64,000 nucleotides of DNA, from the NCBI RefSeq assembly GCF_016650815.1, contig NZ_JAEKEZ010000006.1:131501-195500 (forward strand), given 5' to 3'. The stretch comes from Pseudomonas sp. TH31 (GTDB taxonomy: Bacteria; Pseudomonadota; Gammaproteobacteria; Pseudomonadales; Pseudomonadaceae). Below the pieces are notes generated by a model. That model saw nothing but the letters and a program-made list of their open reading frames with translations. It was not told the origin of the DNA and searched no databases. Shown here in pieces: positions 10,488-19,597 of the stretch (positions are counted from its first letter, which is position 1; each line of letters starts with the position of its first letter). The position numbers and the translations under genes were made by a program.

Positions 10488-11498
10488 TTGCGAAACAACT
10501 CGTTTGACCTGATCAGGCACCTTGCCGCCCTTATGGTCCTGGTAAGTCATCACTATGTGTTGGCGGGTATGAACGAGCCCGTCATTCAAGGTTACAACTC
10601 GCTGGGTGGTGTGGCGGTATTTTGTTTTTTTGCCATTTCCGGGTTGTTGATTACCCTCAGCTATTTGAATGCCGCCAGCCTTCAGGACTATCTGGTGAAA
10701 CGCGTCGCCCGGATTTTTCCTGCGCTCATCGTTTGCTCATTCGTAATGACTTATGTAGCCGGGGCTTTTTTTGCAAGCGACTATGTCTCGGGGAAAGAAG
10801 CCCTCATCGACTTTCTGCGAATTGCAGCATTCGGGCGGGCAACTGTTGATGAGATAACCAGCGATTTCGTATTCCGAGAATCCTTCAACGGCAGCCTGTG
10901 GACATTAAAAATCGAGTTCGCTTTTTATATTCTGCTCGCGCTAGTGCTGACCCTGTACCGCAAAGCCATGATGCCTTGGACGCTGCTATTGCTGTTTTGC
11001 ATAGCGACTTATGTGCTGGGCAACTACCCGATGAATGCCCTGGCGCAGAAGCTTCTGGTCTACTGCGCCGCCGGCATCGCGTTTTTTGCCGGGTCATTGA
11101 TAGCCTTTTATAAAGACCACTTCAGTGGCGTGCGCACAAGGGCAATAACCCTGGTGGCTTGCTGTCTTCTGGTATTCGCATCACTGGGCACTTCGATGGC
11201 CTGGGTTCTGGCAACTCTGGGGATCAGCGTGGCAACCCTCAGTCTGGGTTTGCTGTACGTTGATAAAACCATCAGAGGGCGGTTCGATATCTCCTATGGC
11301 ATGTACCTGTATGCCTTTCCCGTACAGCAATTGGTCATCAATAAAACACAACTGGCCTTCTTCCCGTCCATGGCCGTTTCAACCGTCATAGTCATTAGCC
11401 TGGCAACGCTTTCATGGTTGCTCATTGAACGACCGGTACTTGCCTGGGCCCATCGAAACAAGCCTCGTAGATCAGTACCTGATTCGGTGGTGCCTTGA
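10488..11498 (+). CDS. Acyltransferase family 3 (OatA/NodX-like) membrane protein
   Basis: 336 residues with about ten transmembrane segments. The N-terminal family block FDLIRHLAALMVLVSHHYV carries the arginine and histidine characteristic of acyltransferase-3 proteins, which O-acylate cell-surface sugars. It starts with TTG at 10488, seven bases after a good AAGGAG, and no better ATG is available. Its sequence looks more A/T-rich than its neighbours, and it is inserted, on the opposite strand, between creD and creC. Both facts suggest later acquisition. Its stop codon lies in a hairpin shared with the creC stop. The acceptor glycan is unknown, and no glycosyltransferase is nearby. Confidence 0.87.
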   Translation: MRNNSFDLIRHLAALMVLVSHHYVLAGMNEPVIQGYNSLGGVAVFCFFAISGLLITLSYLNAASLQDYLVKRVARIFPALIVCSFVMTYVAGAFFASDYVSGKEALIDFLRIAAFGRATVDEITSDFVFRESFNGSLWTLKIEFAFYILLALVLTLYRKAMMPWTLLLLFCIATYVLGNYPMNALAQKLLVYCAAGIAFFAGSLIAFYKDHFSGVRTRAITLVACCLLVFASLGTSMAWVLATLGISVATLSLGLLYVDKTIRGRFDISYGMYLYAFPVQQLVINKTQLAFFPSMAVSTVIVISLATLSWLLIERPVLAWAHRNKPRRSVPDSVVP

Positions 11499-11518
11499 GT
11501 CACCCAGGACCTCAAGGC
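11492..11518. terminator. Hairpin containing both stop codons of convergent genes
   Basis: GCCTTGAG and CTCAAGGC form an 8-bp stem around an 11-base loop. The acyltransferase stop (11496-11498) and the creC stop (11512-11514) both sit in it. There is no T run, so termination is only possible, not certain. Confidence 0.4.
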
Positions 11519-12930
11519 AAGCGAACCCGAGCCTCGACGCCACCGCCCACATTGCCAACCCATAGTTGCCCTCCATGCAACTTAACCACCTCTTCAACGA
11601 AATTAAGCCCCAATCCTGTGCTTTTACGCCCACTGTCCGGCCGCGGCAGCGAGTAAAACCGCTCGTTCAAGCGTGGCAACGCATAGTCGGGAATCGCCTC
11701 AGCCTGGTTGAACAGCTTGAACTCAACCTGCTCACCAACCCGCTCGGCACTGAATCGCAAAACACCCTGAACCGGCGTGAAATCCAGGGCATTTTCCAGC
11801 AAATTGCCCAACGCCTGACGCAACAGGAACGGCTCACCGACCCACACCAGGTCCGAGGTAATCGCCTGTTCAACGCGCAACTGTTTGCTTTCAGTCCGCG
11901 CAGCCTGAGCGTCCAGCAATTCATCCACCAACGCGGCTAACGGCACTTCAACTCGTTCGTCCAGGCCTTGACGCTGCTCGACTTGGGCCAGGTTCAACAA
12001 CCGCTCGATCAACTGCTGCATCCGCGCACTTTCGCTGTCGATGTTGCTGACGAAGCGCTGCTGCTGGGCCAACGGCATCTCGCCCTGCAGCAACTCCGCC
12101 GCGCCACGAATCGCCGCCAACGGGCTTTTCAATTCATGGGTCAGGGTATGTACGTAGCGCTCGACGTAGGCCTTGCCTTCAAGTTGCGTGCGCATCTGCT
12201 CGACCGCGGTCGCCAGTTGTTCCAATTCGCCGCCGCGATAATGCGGCACCTCGACCCGCCGGCCCTCGCTGACTGCCTGGGCATAACCGGTCAATCGCCG
12301 CAGCGCTGCGCTCAGCCACCAGGACAGCAACGCGCCGAACAGCAAACCGAGGCTGATCAAGCCCGCGCCGTAAGCGAACAAGCGTCGCTCGGTGCGATCG
12401 ACATACGGTTGCAGCGAGCTATTGGGCTTGGCCACGGTGACCACGCCGATGATCTGACCGTTGTCGCGGATCGGCGCACCCACGTGCATCACCGAAGTGC
12501 TCGCATCGTTCGGATCGCTGCGGGTCGAGCGGGCGCCGTATTCGCCGCGCAGGGTCAGGTAAACGTCGTTCCAGCGCGAGTAATCCTCGCCCACTGCCGC
12601 GCCGCTGGAGTCCAGCACCACGATGCCTTTGGCATCGGTGACGTAGATGCGGTGGCTGACCTGATTCTTCGGCAAGCCCCAGATGGTCGCCTTCGGCTGC
12701 CGCTCGCCGTAGGCCTTGAGCAGTTGTGGCCAATGATTCTGGTTGAGAGTGCCGGCCTTGAAGTCATCGCGCAGGATCTCGGCCATCAGGTTGGCCGTGT
12801 CCACCAGGGTTTCTTCGGTGGACTGGCGCACACCCGGACGGATTTCCTGCATCACGGTGTTGAGCACGAAATAACCCGTCAGGCCGATAAACAGCACATA
12901 GACCAGGAAGATCCGGATTCCCAACGCCAT
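11512..12930 (-). CDS. creC: Two-component sensor histidine kinase CreC
   Basis: 472 residues. Transmembrane segment at about 5-25, a periplasmic sensor region (about 30-180), a second transmembrane segment (AYGAGLISLGLLFGALLSWWL), HAMP, the phospho-acceptor block THELKSPLAAIRGAAELL (His near residue 263) and an ATP-binding domain with NLLENALDF and STGLGLNFVEEV. CreC (BlrB in aeromonads) senses metabolic or cell-wall state and phosphorylates CreB. Its start overlaps the creB stop by one base (TGATG), so translation is coupled. Confidence 0.95.
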   Translation of the reverse strand: MALGIRIFLVYVLFIGLTGYFVLNTVMQEIRPGVRQSTEETLVDTANLMAEILRDDFKAGTLNQNHWPQLLKAYGERQPKATIWGLPKNQVSHRIYVTDAKGIVVLDSSGAAVGEDYSRWNDVYLTLRGEYGARSTRSDPNDASTSVMHVGAPIRDNGQIIGVVTVAKPNSSLQPYVDRTERRLFAYGAGLISLGLLFGALLSWWLSAALRRLTGYAQAVSEGRRVEVPHYRGGELEQLATAVEQMRTQLEGKAYVERYVHTLTHELKSPLAAIRGAAELLQGEMPLAQQQRFVSNIDSESARMQQLIERLLNLAQVEQRQGLDERVEVPLAALVDELLDAQAARTESKQLRVEQAITSDLVWVGEPFLLRQALGNLLENALDFTPVQGVLRFSAERVGEQVEFKLFNQAEAIPDYALPRLNERFYSLPRPDSGRKSTGLGLNFVEEVVKLHGGQLWVGNVGGGVEARVRLP

Positions 12931-13610
12931 CAGCTGTGCCCCGGGCTGTAGCTGTAGCCGAGGCCGCGATGGGTCTGGATCGGTTCGGCGTCGGCCCGCA
13001 CCAGCCGCAGCTTCGCGCGCACGCTCTTGATATGGCTGTCGATGCTGCGCTCGTACCCGGCATCGGCCGGCACACCCAAGGCGTCGAGCAATTGCTCACG
13101 GCTGAAGACCCGTTCGGGTTGCTCCAGCAGGCATTGCAGCAGACGGAATTCGTGGCGGGTCAGGCTCAGGGGCTGGCCGCGATAGCTGATCTGCACCCGT
13201 TCACTGTCGACGCGAAACAGAACCGATGAAACGTCGGCCACGGTGCGGGGTGCCATGCGTTTGAGAATCGCCCGGACTCGCGCCGCCACTTCTCGCGGGC
13301 TGAACGGCTTGACCACGTAGTCGTCGGCGCCAATCTCCAGCCCTACCACCCGGTCGATTTCGCCGTCGCGAGCGCTGAGGAAGATCACCGGCACCTCGCT
13401 GAAACGGCGCAACTGCTTGCAAGTCTCGAAGCCGCTGATGTCCGGCAGGCCAATGTCGAGAATGATCAGGTCGGCCGGGGTCTGGCGTTGATGCTCAAGC
13501 GCGGCCTCGCCGAGGCTCACCCAGGTCGTGGTAAAGCCTTCGCCCTGCAACGCAAAAATCAACGTGTCGGCAATGGCCGCTTCGTCTTCGACAATCAGGA
13601 TATGAGGCAT
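12930..13610 (-). CDS. creB: Two-component response regulator CreB
   Basis: 226-residue OmpR/PhoB-type regulator: receiver domain with IVEDEAAIAD, phospho-acceptor Asp in LIILDIGLPD, the conserved lysine in VVKPFSP, and a winged-helix domain (about 130-222) ending HRGLGYSYSPG. It is first in the creBC unit and activates cre-tag promoters in relatives, including creD. The gene is transcribed from the gap 13611-13669, which is only 59 bp from the next gene. Confidence 0.95.
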   Translation of the reverse strand: MPHILIVEDEAAIADTLIFALQGEGFTTTWVSLGEAALEHQRQTPADLIILDIGLPDISGFETCKQLRRFSEVPVIFLSARDGEIDRVVGLEIGADDYVVKPFSPREVAARVRAILKRMAPRTVADVSSVLFRVDSERVQISYRGQPLSLTRHEFRLLQCLLEQPERVFSREQLLDALGVPADAGYERSIDSHIKSVRAKLRLVRADAEPIQTHRGLGYSYSPGHS

Positions 13611-13669
13611 GGCGTCCGAGCCCGGCAGTTAAGTTGCGCAACGGTGGCCCAAGCCTCACATCCCGTCAA

Positions 13670-14176
13670 TCAGCAGTCAGGTTTATCCGCGGTAAAGCGC
13701 CGTGCCGGGTTCACCGCAGCGCCAAATTCGCGCAAGGCCTTGGCGCCGATCAGCAGCGGATAGTTGAAGCTGCTGCGGTCGGTGAGGTTAACCTCGACCG
13801 TGCGCTTGACGTTGCCCAGGCACAACTCCAGATCAACCACCGGACGCTTGGTCGGGGCGCTGACGTCCTTGTCGTCTTCGTCTTCTTCGGAGCGGGTCTT
13901 GATCTTGCTGATCCGCGCGATCTTGTGTTCGTAGACCTTGTTGCTCGCGTCCTTGGTGCCGAGACGGAAGCGCACCCAATCTTCGCCATCACGGCTGAAG
14001 GTTTCGATGTCCTTGGCCGACAGCGATGCGGTCAGGGCGCCGGTGTCCATTTTGGCCTTGAGGACTTCACCGCCAATTTCCGGTAGCGCGATGTATTCGT
14101 AACGCCCGTACAGGGTCGGCTCGGCGGCCATGACCGGCAGGGCCACGAGGGTCAGCAGTGCAAGGAGGGATTTCAC
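13670..14176 (-). CDS. Retropepsin-like aspartic protease (PF05618 type, formerly 'ATP-dependent zinc protease')
   Basis: 168 residues with a signal peptide (KSLLALLTLVALPVMA, cleavage near AEPTLYG) and one retropepsin-like domain carrying the catalytic MDTGALTASLSA. An acidic linker rich in E and D (RSEEDEDDKD) interrupts it. Family members in Pseudomonas include RloA and RimB types; which one this is cannot be decided here. I chose the GTG at 14176, preceded by AGGAAG at eight bases and placing the signal peptide first; an ATG at 14248 would add 24 residues in front of it. Its predicted location is the periplasm. Confidence 0.8.
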   Translation of the reverse strand: MKSLLALLTLVALPVMAAEPTLYGRYEYIALPEIGGEVLKAKMDTGALTASLSAKDIETFSRDGEDWVRFRLGTKDASNKVYEHKIARISKIKTRSEEDEDDKDVSAPTKRPVVDLELCLGNVKRTVEVNLTDRSSFNYPLLIGAKALREFGAAVNPARRFTADKPDC

Positions 14177-14255
14177 GTAATGGGCTTCCTGGAAGAGTGG
14201 ACAGCGGAATTTTAGACCGTTGCCTTTGAATTCGTTCGGCGTCTGCAAAACCGTA

Positions 14256-14324
14256 AGATCAAAAGATCGCAGCCTTCGGCAGCTCCTACGCGCCTTAGGG
14301 CGCTGCCGAAGGCTGCGATCTTTT
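14256..14324. repeat. REP inverted pair (GATCGCAGCC type)
   Basis: Arms AAAAGATCGCAGCCTTCGGC and complement with a short loop containing GCGCCTTAGGGCGC, between divergent genes. The right arm lacks the usual GTAGGA beginning. Confidence 0.8.
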
Positions 14325-14435
14325 CAGCCGACCTTCAGCATAACGCCGTAAAGGTGAAACATTCGTCACCACCGATTTGGCCTGCCGCCCGAAGCTGCTT
14401 ATCATGGCGCGCCCAAATGCTTCCAAGAGTTACTT

Positions 14436-15323
14436 ATGCGCCGCCTGCTCACCGGCTGTTTCGTTATCCTGCTGCTGTTGCTCAACACCCTGGTCCTGTT
14501 CGGGCCGCTGATGGTGTTTGCCCTGCTCAAACTGGTCCTTCCCGGCCGCTATCGCGATTACGCCTCATGGTCGGTGATGTGGATCGCCGAGACCTGGGCC
14601 GAAATCGACAAGCTGGTCTTCCGGCTGTGCATCCCCACCCAATGGGACATTCGCGGCGGCGATGACCTGCGGGTTGATACGTCGTATCTGGTGATCAGCA
14701 ACCACCAATCCTGGGTCGACATTCCAGCACTGATCCAGACGCTGAACCGGCGCACGCCGTTCTTCAAATTCTTCCTCAAGAGAGAATTGATCTGGGTGCC
14801 GTTCCTGGGCCTGGCCTGGTGGGCACTGGATTACCCGTTCATGAAACGCTACACCAAGGCGTTCCTGGCGAAGAATCCTGAACTGGCCGGCAAGGATCTG
14901 GAGATCACCAAAGCCGCGTGCGAGCTGTATAAGCGTCAGCCGGTGACGGTGGTGAATTATCTGGAAGGCACACGGTTTACCGCAGTGAAAAGCGCTCAGC
15001 AGTCATCACCGTTCACGCATCTGCTCAAGCCCAAGGCTGGCGGTGTCGCGTTTGTGCTGGCAGCGATGGGCGAACAGCTGGACGCCATTCTCGATGTGAC
15101 GATGGTGTATCCGCAGCAGCGGATTCCGGGGTTCTGGGATTTGATCTGCGGCAACGTGCCGAAAGTCATCATCGATATCCAGACCCGCGAACTGGACCCG
15201 GCGTTGTGGCAGGAGGATTACGAGAACGATCCGGTGTTTCGCGAAACGATCCAGAACTGGGTCAACCAGCTCTGGATCGAAAAGGACCGACGCATCGACG
15301 CATTGCGCGCCGAGAGCCGTTGA
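14436..15323 (+). CDS. Lysophospholipid acyltransferase (PlsC/YihG-like)
   Basis: 295 residues. N-terminal membrane segment (about 5-30), then the PlsC acyltransferase domain with the catalytic NHQSWVD (HxxxxD, about 88-94), a second block FFLKRELIWVPFLG and EGTRF (acyl acceptor pocket). It transfers an acyl chain to a lysophospholipid in the inner membrane. The sequence is closest in pattern to YihG-type enzymes rather than the essential PlsC. It is a single gene, ending two bases before the convergent DUF2780 gene. Confidence 0.88.
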   Translation: MRRLLTGCFVILLLLLNTLVLFGPLMVFALLKLVLPGRYRDYASWSVMWIAETWAEIDKLVFRLCIPTQWDIRGGDDLRVDTSYLVISNHQSWVDIPALIQTLNRRTPFFKFFLKRELIWVPFLGLAWWALDYPFMKRYTKAFLAKNPELAGKDLEITKAACELYKRQPVTVVNYLEGTRFTAVKSAQQSSPFTHLLKPKAGGVAFVLAAMGEQLDAILDVTMVYPQQRIPGFWDLICGNVPKVIIDIQTRELDPALWQEDYENDPVFRETIQNWVNQLWIEKDRRIDALRAESR

Positions 15324-15324
15324 A

Positions 15325-15876
15325 TCAGCTGCCAGCGCCCCAAATCCCGCCCAGGCTTTTCAGCAGTGGACCGCCGACGCCTTGGCCACCGAGGTACTGG
15401 AGGATCACCGGGGCAAATTGACCGACCATCCCGCTGTCCATGCCCAGAGCACCGAACGCACCGTTCAGGTCGCTGGTGCTCTTCACGTTGCCCATGGCAT
15501 TTTCCAGGCCTGCCGACTTACCGGACGAGCCGAGCATCCCGCTCAGGGCGCCCATTTGACCGCCGCCAGACAGTTTGTCCAGCCCCGGCACGCTTTTGGC
15601 CAGTTGCGAGTAGTCGGTGGAGCTCAGTTGATTCTTCGCCAGCCCCAGCATTGCCCCGGTGCCGCCGACAGCTTGTTGCGGGGTGACGTTCAGTTGCGAA
15701 GTCAGCGCACCGAGCAGGCCCGCTGTTTGCGAGGTCGGCGCGGCATTAGTGGCCGCATCGCCGCCCTGCATGCTCGAAGCCGCTTTGGTCACATCGTCCA
15801 GGCTGAACCCGGCGAAGACCGGGCTGGCGGCCAGGGTCATGAGCGAAGCCAGTGCAAAACCGCGTGAAATCTTCAT
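15325..15876 (-). CDS. DUF2780 (VcgC/VcgE-type) secreted protein
   Basis: 183 residues with a signal peptide (MKISRGFALASLMTLAASPVFAG) followed by a glycine-, serine- and alanine-rich domain typical of DUF2780, with repeated LSGGGQMGALSGML-like helices. Start at 15876, preceded by AGAGG; an upstream ATG at 15897 is less likely. Predicted to be periplasmic or exported; the function is unknown for the family. Confidence 0.82.
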   Translation of the reverse strand: MKISRGFALASLMTLAASPVFAGFSLDDVTKAASSMQGGDAATNAAPTSQTAGLLGALTSQLNVTPQQAVGGTGAMLGLAKNQLSSTDYSQLAKSVPGLDKLSGGGQMGALSGMLGSSGKSAGLENAMGNVKSTSDLNGAFGALGMDSGMVGQFAPVILQYLGGQGVGGPLLKSLGGIWGAGS

Positions 15877-15988
15877 CGAGACAACCTCTTTAGGCATAAA
15901 AACCGCCCACCCATGGACGGCGAAAAACTGTGCGTTCGACTGGCATCCCCGGGATTGTTCCCGGACCTGAGAGTCTGTCGAGTTTTAT

Positions 15989-16084
15989 GTAGGAGCTGCC
16001 GCAGGCTGCGATCTTTTGATCTTCAGCACATTCAGTTCCGCCAACAATCAAGATCAAAAGATCGCAGGCTTCGCCAGCTCCTAC
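15989..16084. repeat. REP inverted pair (GATCGCAGCC type)
   Basis: GTAGGAGCTGCCGCAGGCTG arm and an inverted arm with two changes (GCAGGCTTCGCCAGC). The pair lies in the leader region of the fasciclin gene, so that gene's promoter probably sits in 16085-16185. Confidence 0.85.
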
Positions 16085-16185
16085 AGGGTTCGGTGTTTTT
16101 GCGCTGCATCCAGTCTAGCCCTCCCTGCGTATATCAAGCACGGACAGACACTCCTGGCCGATTCTCCCCCACAAGGATCACCCCA

Positions 16186-16779
16186 ATGAAACGCACTTCA
16201 ATCAAAACCCCGTTGATTGCCAGCCTGCTGACCCTGGCCCTTGGCAGCGGATTCGCCCTGAACAGCGTGCAAGCAGCGAGCATGAGTCATGACAGCGTGA
16301 TGGTTGGCGGCCAGCCCATGATGCCCGGCAAAGACATCATTGATAACGCCGTGAACTCCGCCGACCACACCACCCTGGTGGCCGCAGTCAAAGCCGCCGG
16401 CCTGGTCGACACCCTCAAAGGCAAAGGCCCGTTCACCGTGTTCGCCCCGGTCAACTCGGCGTTTACCGCCCTGCCCGCCGGCACTGTCGACACCCTGCTC
16501 AAACCGGCCAACAAAGCGACCCTGACCCACATCCTTACCTATCACGTGGTCGCCGGTAAGCTCGACATGATGACTCTGGCCGAGAAGATCAAGGCCGGTG
16601 GCGGCACCGCCGAACTCACCACCGTTGCCGGCGGCAAGCTGTGGGCGATGATGAATGGCCCGCACAACATCGTGATCAAGGATGAAAAAGGCGACGTCGC
16701 CGACATCACCACCTATGACGTGAACCAGTCCAACGGGGTGATTCAGGTCATCGACAAAGTGCTGATGCCCAAAGGTTGA
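16186..16779 (+). CDS. Secreted fasciclin (FAS1) domain protein
   Basis: 197 residues: signal peptide (about 1-30, cleavage near SVQAAS) and one FAS1 domain with FTVFAPVNSAFTALPAG and LTYHVVAGKLD, ending in NGVIQVIDKVLMP. FAS1 domains mediate adhesion or surface contacts. Start at ATG 16186 after an ACAAGGATC leader. An ECF sigma factor and its anti-sigma follow immediately; a fasciclin gene next to such a pair is a recurring arrangement and suggests the protein belongs to that regulon. Confidence 0.9.
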   Translation: MKRTSIKTPLIASLLTLALGSGFALNSVQAASMSHDSVMVGGQPMMPGKDIIDNAVNSADHTTLVAAVKAAGLVDTLKGKGPFTVFAPVNSAFTALPAGTVDTLLKPANKATLTHILTYHVVAGKLDMMTLAEKIKAGGGTAELTTVAGGKLWAMMNGPHNIVIKDEKGDVADITTYDVNQSNGVIQVIDKVLMPKG

Positions 16780-16834
16780 GCAGTGCTCGCCGGCCCTGCG
16801 CATCGGGGTCGGCGTTTTCCTGAGGTATCCGCCC

Positions 16835-17479
16835 GTGAATGGAACAACTGCGCGCCGTGAACTAACCTCTGCCTGCAACCGGCACCGCACGCAGCCCACC
16901 GTCGCTACCTCGATTGCCTGGAGAACCGTTATTTCCATCGCCGACACCGATCAGCTCAGGCAGCTTCTGGCCCAGTGTTCACTGGGTGACCGCCGCGCGT
17001 TCGAGACGCTTTACCACAGCGTCGGCCCGCGCTTGCACGGTGTCGCCCTGCGTTTCATGGGTCGGCATGACCTGGCCGAAGAGGTGCTGCAGGAAAGCTT
17101 CGTACGGATCTGGAACAACGCCTCGCGCTATGAATCGCATCTGTCGGCACCGCTGACCTGGATGATCAACATCACCCGCAATCAAGCCATCGATCAATTG
17201 CGCAAACACCGCGACCGACCGCTGACCGATCTTGAAGAACAGGCGCTGGAGGATGAAAGCCCTTCGGCCCATGAATTGTTAAGCAGCGCCCGCGAAGCCA
17301 TGGCCCTGAACCAGTGCCTGGAAAGCCTCGAAGGCATGCAGCGCCAATCGATCACCGTCGCCTACTTTCAGGGGCTGTCCTGCGCTGAACTGGCCGAACA
17401 CCTGGCCGCGCCGCTGGGCTCGGTCAAATCCTGGATCCGCCGCGGTATGGAGCGCCTGCGCAGGTGCCTGGAATCATGA
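16835..17479 (+). CDS. ECF-type RNA polymerase sigma factor
   Basis: Up to 214 residues with sigma-70 region 2 (QLLAQCSLGDRRAFETLYH ... LAEEVLQESFVRIWNNASRY) and region 4 (GLSCAELAEHLAAPLGSVKSWIRRGMERLRR). The start is uncertain. GTG 16835, after GAGG, adds about 32 residues unlike the family. Family alignment would begin at ISIADTDQLR, where the codon at 16931 is ATT, eight bases after GGAG. There is no ATG or TTG near it. Its stop overlaps the anti-sigma start (ATGA). It presumably controls the fasciclin gene and itself; the target promoters are not identified. Confidence 0.87.
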   Translation: MNGTTARRELTSACNRHRTQPTVATSIAWRTVISIADTDQLRQLLAQCSLGDRRAFETLYHSVGPRLHGVALRFMGRHDLAEEVLQESFVRIWNNASRYESHLSAPLTWMINITRNQAIDQLRKHRDRPLTDLEEQALEDESPSAHELLSSAREAMALNQCLESLEGMQRQSITVAYFQGLSCAELAEHLAAPLGSVKSWIRRGMERLRRCLES

Positions 17480-18150
17480 ACTATCAAACCCCGACCCTGC
17501 GCCGCGCCCTTGCCGCCGATTACGCCATCGGTTTGATGCCTGCTGCGGCTCGCCGGCGTTTTGAACAGTTGTTGCTGGAGGACGCCGCTCTGCGTGCAGA
17601 ACTGGCGCACTGGCAGGACAGCCTGGTCAGCCTGACTGAAGCATTGCCCGAACAAGCGGTGCCGGATCGTGTGTGGCAAGGCATCACCGCGCGGATCGAC
17701 CCGCAGGAACTGCATGTGCCAGAGAAGCGTTCGTTCTGGAACTGGATGCGGGTGACCGCAGCCATGTGTTCGCTAGCGGTCATCGTATTCCTGAGTGTGC
17801 TCTACAACCGTGATGAGGCGCGTTACAGCGCGACCCTGCTGACGGCCGACGCGCAACCGGCGCTCAAGGTACAAGCGCACGAGAACTACCTGCAAGTTGA
17901 GCCGTTGACGTTGGCGGCGGTTGATCCGGAGCGCAGCCTGGAACTGTGGGCGATACCGGCGAACGGCAAGCCCATTTCCCTGGGGGTGATTCCGGTGGGC
18001 GGCAAGGGCAAGGTTGAGCTGAGCGAGGCGCAGAAAGTGCTGATCGGCAAGCCGATTGCGTTGGCGGTGAGCCTGGAGCCGAAGGGTGGTTCGCCGACCG
18101 GGCAACCGACGGGGCCGGTGTTGTATCAGGGGGCGTTGGCGGCGCGTTGA
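17476..18150 (+). CDS. Anti-sigma factor (RskA type)
   Basis: 224 residues: cytoplasmic anti-sigma domain (about 1-90, ALAADYAIGLMPAAARRRFEQLL), one membrane helix (WMRVTAAMCSLAVIVFLSVLY, about 93-113) and a periplasmic RskA domain with SLELWAIPANGKPISLGVIP. It holds the preceding sigma factor at the membrane until a signal triggers release. ATG 17476 overlaps the sigma stop by four bases. Confidence 0.9.
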   Translation: MNYQTPTLRRALAADYAIGLMPAAARRRFEQLLLEDAALRAELAHWQDSLVSLTEALPEQAVPDRVWQGITARIDPQELHVPEKRSFWNWMRVTAAMCSLAVIVFLSVLYNRDEARYSATLLTADAQPALKVQAHENYLQVEPLTLAAVDPERSLELWAIPANGKPISLGVIPVGGKGKVELSEAQKVLIGKPIALAVSLEPKGGSPTGQPTGPVLYQGALAAR

Positions 18151-18160
18151 GGAAACAGCA

Positions 18161-18245
18161 AGATCAAAAGATCGCAGCCTTCGGCAGCTCCTACAGGGAA
18201 ATGTGTTCGGCGTAGGAGCTGCCGAAGGCTGCGATCTTTTGATCT
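18161..18245. repeat. REP inverted pair (GATCGCAGCC type), perfect arms
   Basis: Arms of about 34 bp beginning AGATCAAAAGATCGCAGCC, with a 17-bp loop. The right arm abuts the bidirectional terminator. Confidence 0.9.
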
Positions 18246-18247
18246 AC

Positions 18248-18276
18248 AAAAACGGCGACCCGAAGGTCGCCGTTTT
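18248..18276. terminator. Bidirectional terminator between anti-sigma and fdhA
   Basis: AAAAACGGCGACC, CGAA loop, GGTCGCCGTTTT: a 12-bp perfect stem with A and T runs on both sides, serving two convergent transcription units. Confidence 0.92.
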
Positions 18277-18291
18277 GCGTTGCGTGAAGCC

Positions 18292-19490
18292 TTACGCCGC
18301 GCTAAACATCTTGTGCGGGTCGATCACAAACTTCTTCGGCACGCCGGCATCGAATTCGCCATAACCCCGTGGCGCATCATCGAGGCTGATAACTTCCACG
18401 CCAACGATGTCAGCGATGTGGATACGGTCCCACATGATCGCCTGCATCAGTTGGCGGTTGTACTTCATCACCGGCGTCTGGCCGGTGTGGAAGCTGTGGG
18501 ATTTGGCCCAGCCCAGACCGAAGCGAATGCTCAGGCTGCCCATTTTCGCGGCAGCATCCACAGCACCCGGATCTTCAGTCACGTACAGGCCCGGAATACC
18601 GATTTTGCCCGCCACACGGACCACGCCCATCAGCGAGTTGAGCACGGTAGCCGGAGCCTCGTGTTTCACGCCGTCATGGCCATGACCGCGGGCTTCGAAG
18701 CCGACGGCGTCGACGGCGCAATCCACTTCTGGCTCGCCCAGCAGCGCAGCGATTTGTTCGTGCAACGGGGTGTCGAGGGACAGGTCAGCGATTTCGAAAC
18801 CCTGCGCCTTGGCATGCGCCAGGCGAACGGTGTTGACGTCACCGATGATCACCACCGCCGCGCCCAGCAGGCGAGCCGAAGCGGCAGCCGCCAGACCGAC
18901 CGGACCGGCACCGGCGATGTACACCGTGCTGCCCGGCCAACGCCGGCCGTCACTGCGCCGTGGTAACCGGTCGGCAGGATGTCGGAGAGGCAGGTCAGGT
19001 CGCGGATTTTTTCCATCGCGCGATCGCGGTCCGGGAGTTTCAGCAGGTTGAAGTCGGCGTACGGCACCATCGCGTACTCAGCCTGGCCGCCGGTCCAGTC
19101 GCCCATGTCGACATAACCGTACGCACCGCCAGGACGGGCCGGGTTAACGCTCAGGCAAACGCCGGTGTGCATCTCTTTGCAGGAACGGCAGCGCCCGCAA
19201 GCAACGTTGAACGGTACGGACACCAGGTCGCCGATTTGCAGGTTTTCGACGTCGCTGCCCTTCTCGATCACTTCACCGGTGATTTCGTGACCCAGCACCA
19301 GGCCGGTTTGAGCCGTGGTACGACCGCGCACCATGTGCTGATCGGAACCACAGATGTTGGTGGATACCACGCGCAGGATAACGGCGTGTTCAATCTTCCT
19401 GCCGCGCGGGTCCTGCATTTTTGGATAGTCGATTTTCTGTATTTCGACCTTGCCGTTGCCGAGATACACGACACCACGATTACCAGACAT
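18292..19490 (-). pseudogene. fdhA: Glutathione-independent formaldehyde dehydrogenase, one apparent frameshift
   Basis: Oxidises the formaldehyde released by demethylation of glycine betaine derivatives to formate with NAD. Zinc-dependent alcohol dehydrogenase fold: STNICGSDQHMVRGR (catalytic Cys), GHEITGE, a four-cysteine structural zinc site (CGRCRSCKEMHTGVC) and the Rossmann turn GAGPVGLAAAASA. The frame breaks at 18932-18936 between TAGVG and STVYIAG. One extra base there restores CCCGGG, giving VGPGSTVYIAG and the normal 399 residues. I judge the break to be a sequence error. It is last in the glyA-sox-purU-fdhA row, a position fitting its role. Confidence 0.88.
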
Positions 19491-19597
19491 GCTTTCACCT
19501 CGCTGTTGTTTTTATGTAGCGGTCGCGTCGCCATGGATCGACGGCGCGTTGATTGCTCGGGTTAGTGCTTGTGTCTTTTGTTGTTTGTTATGGCCTC

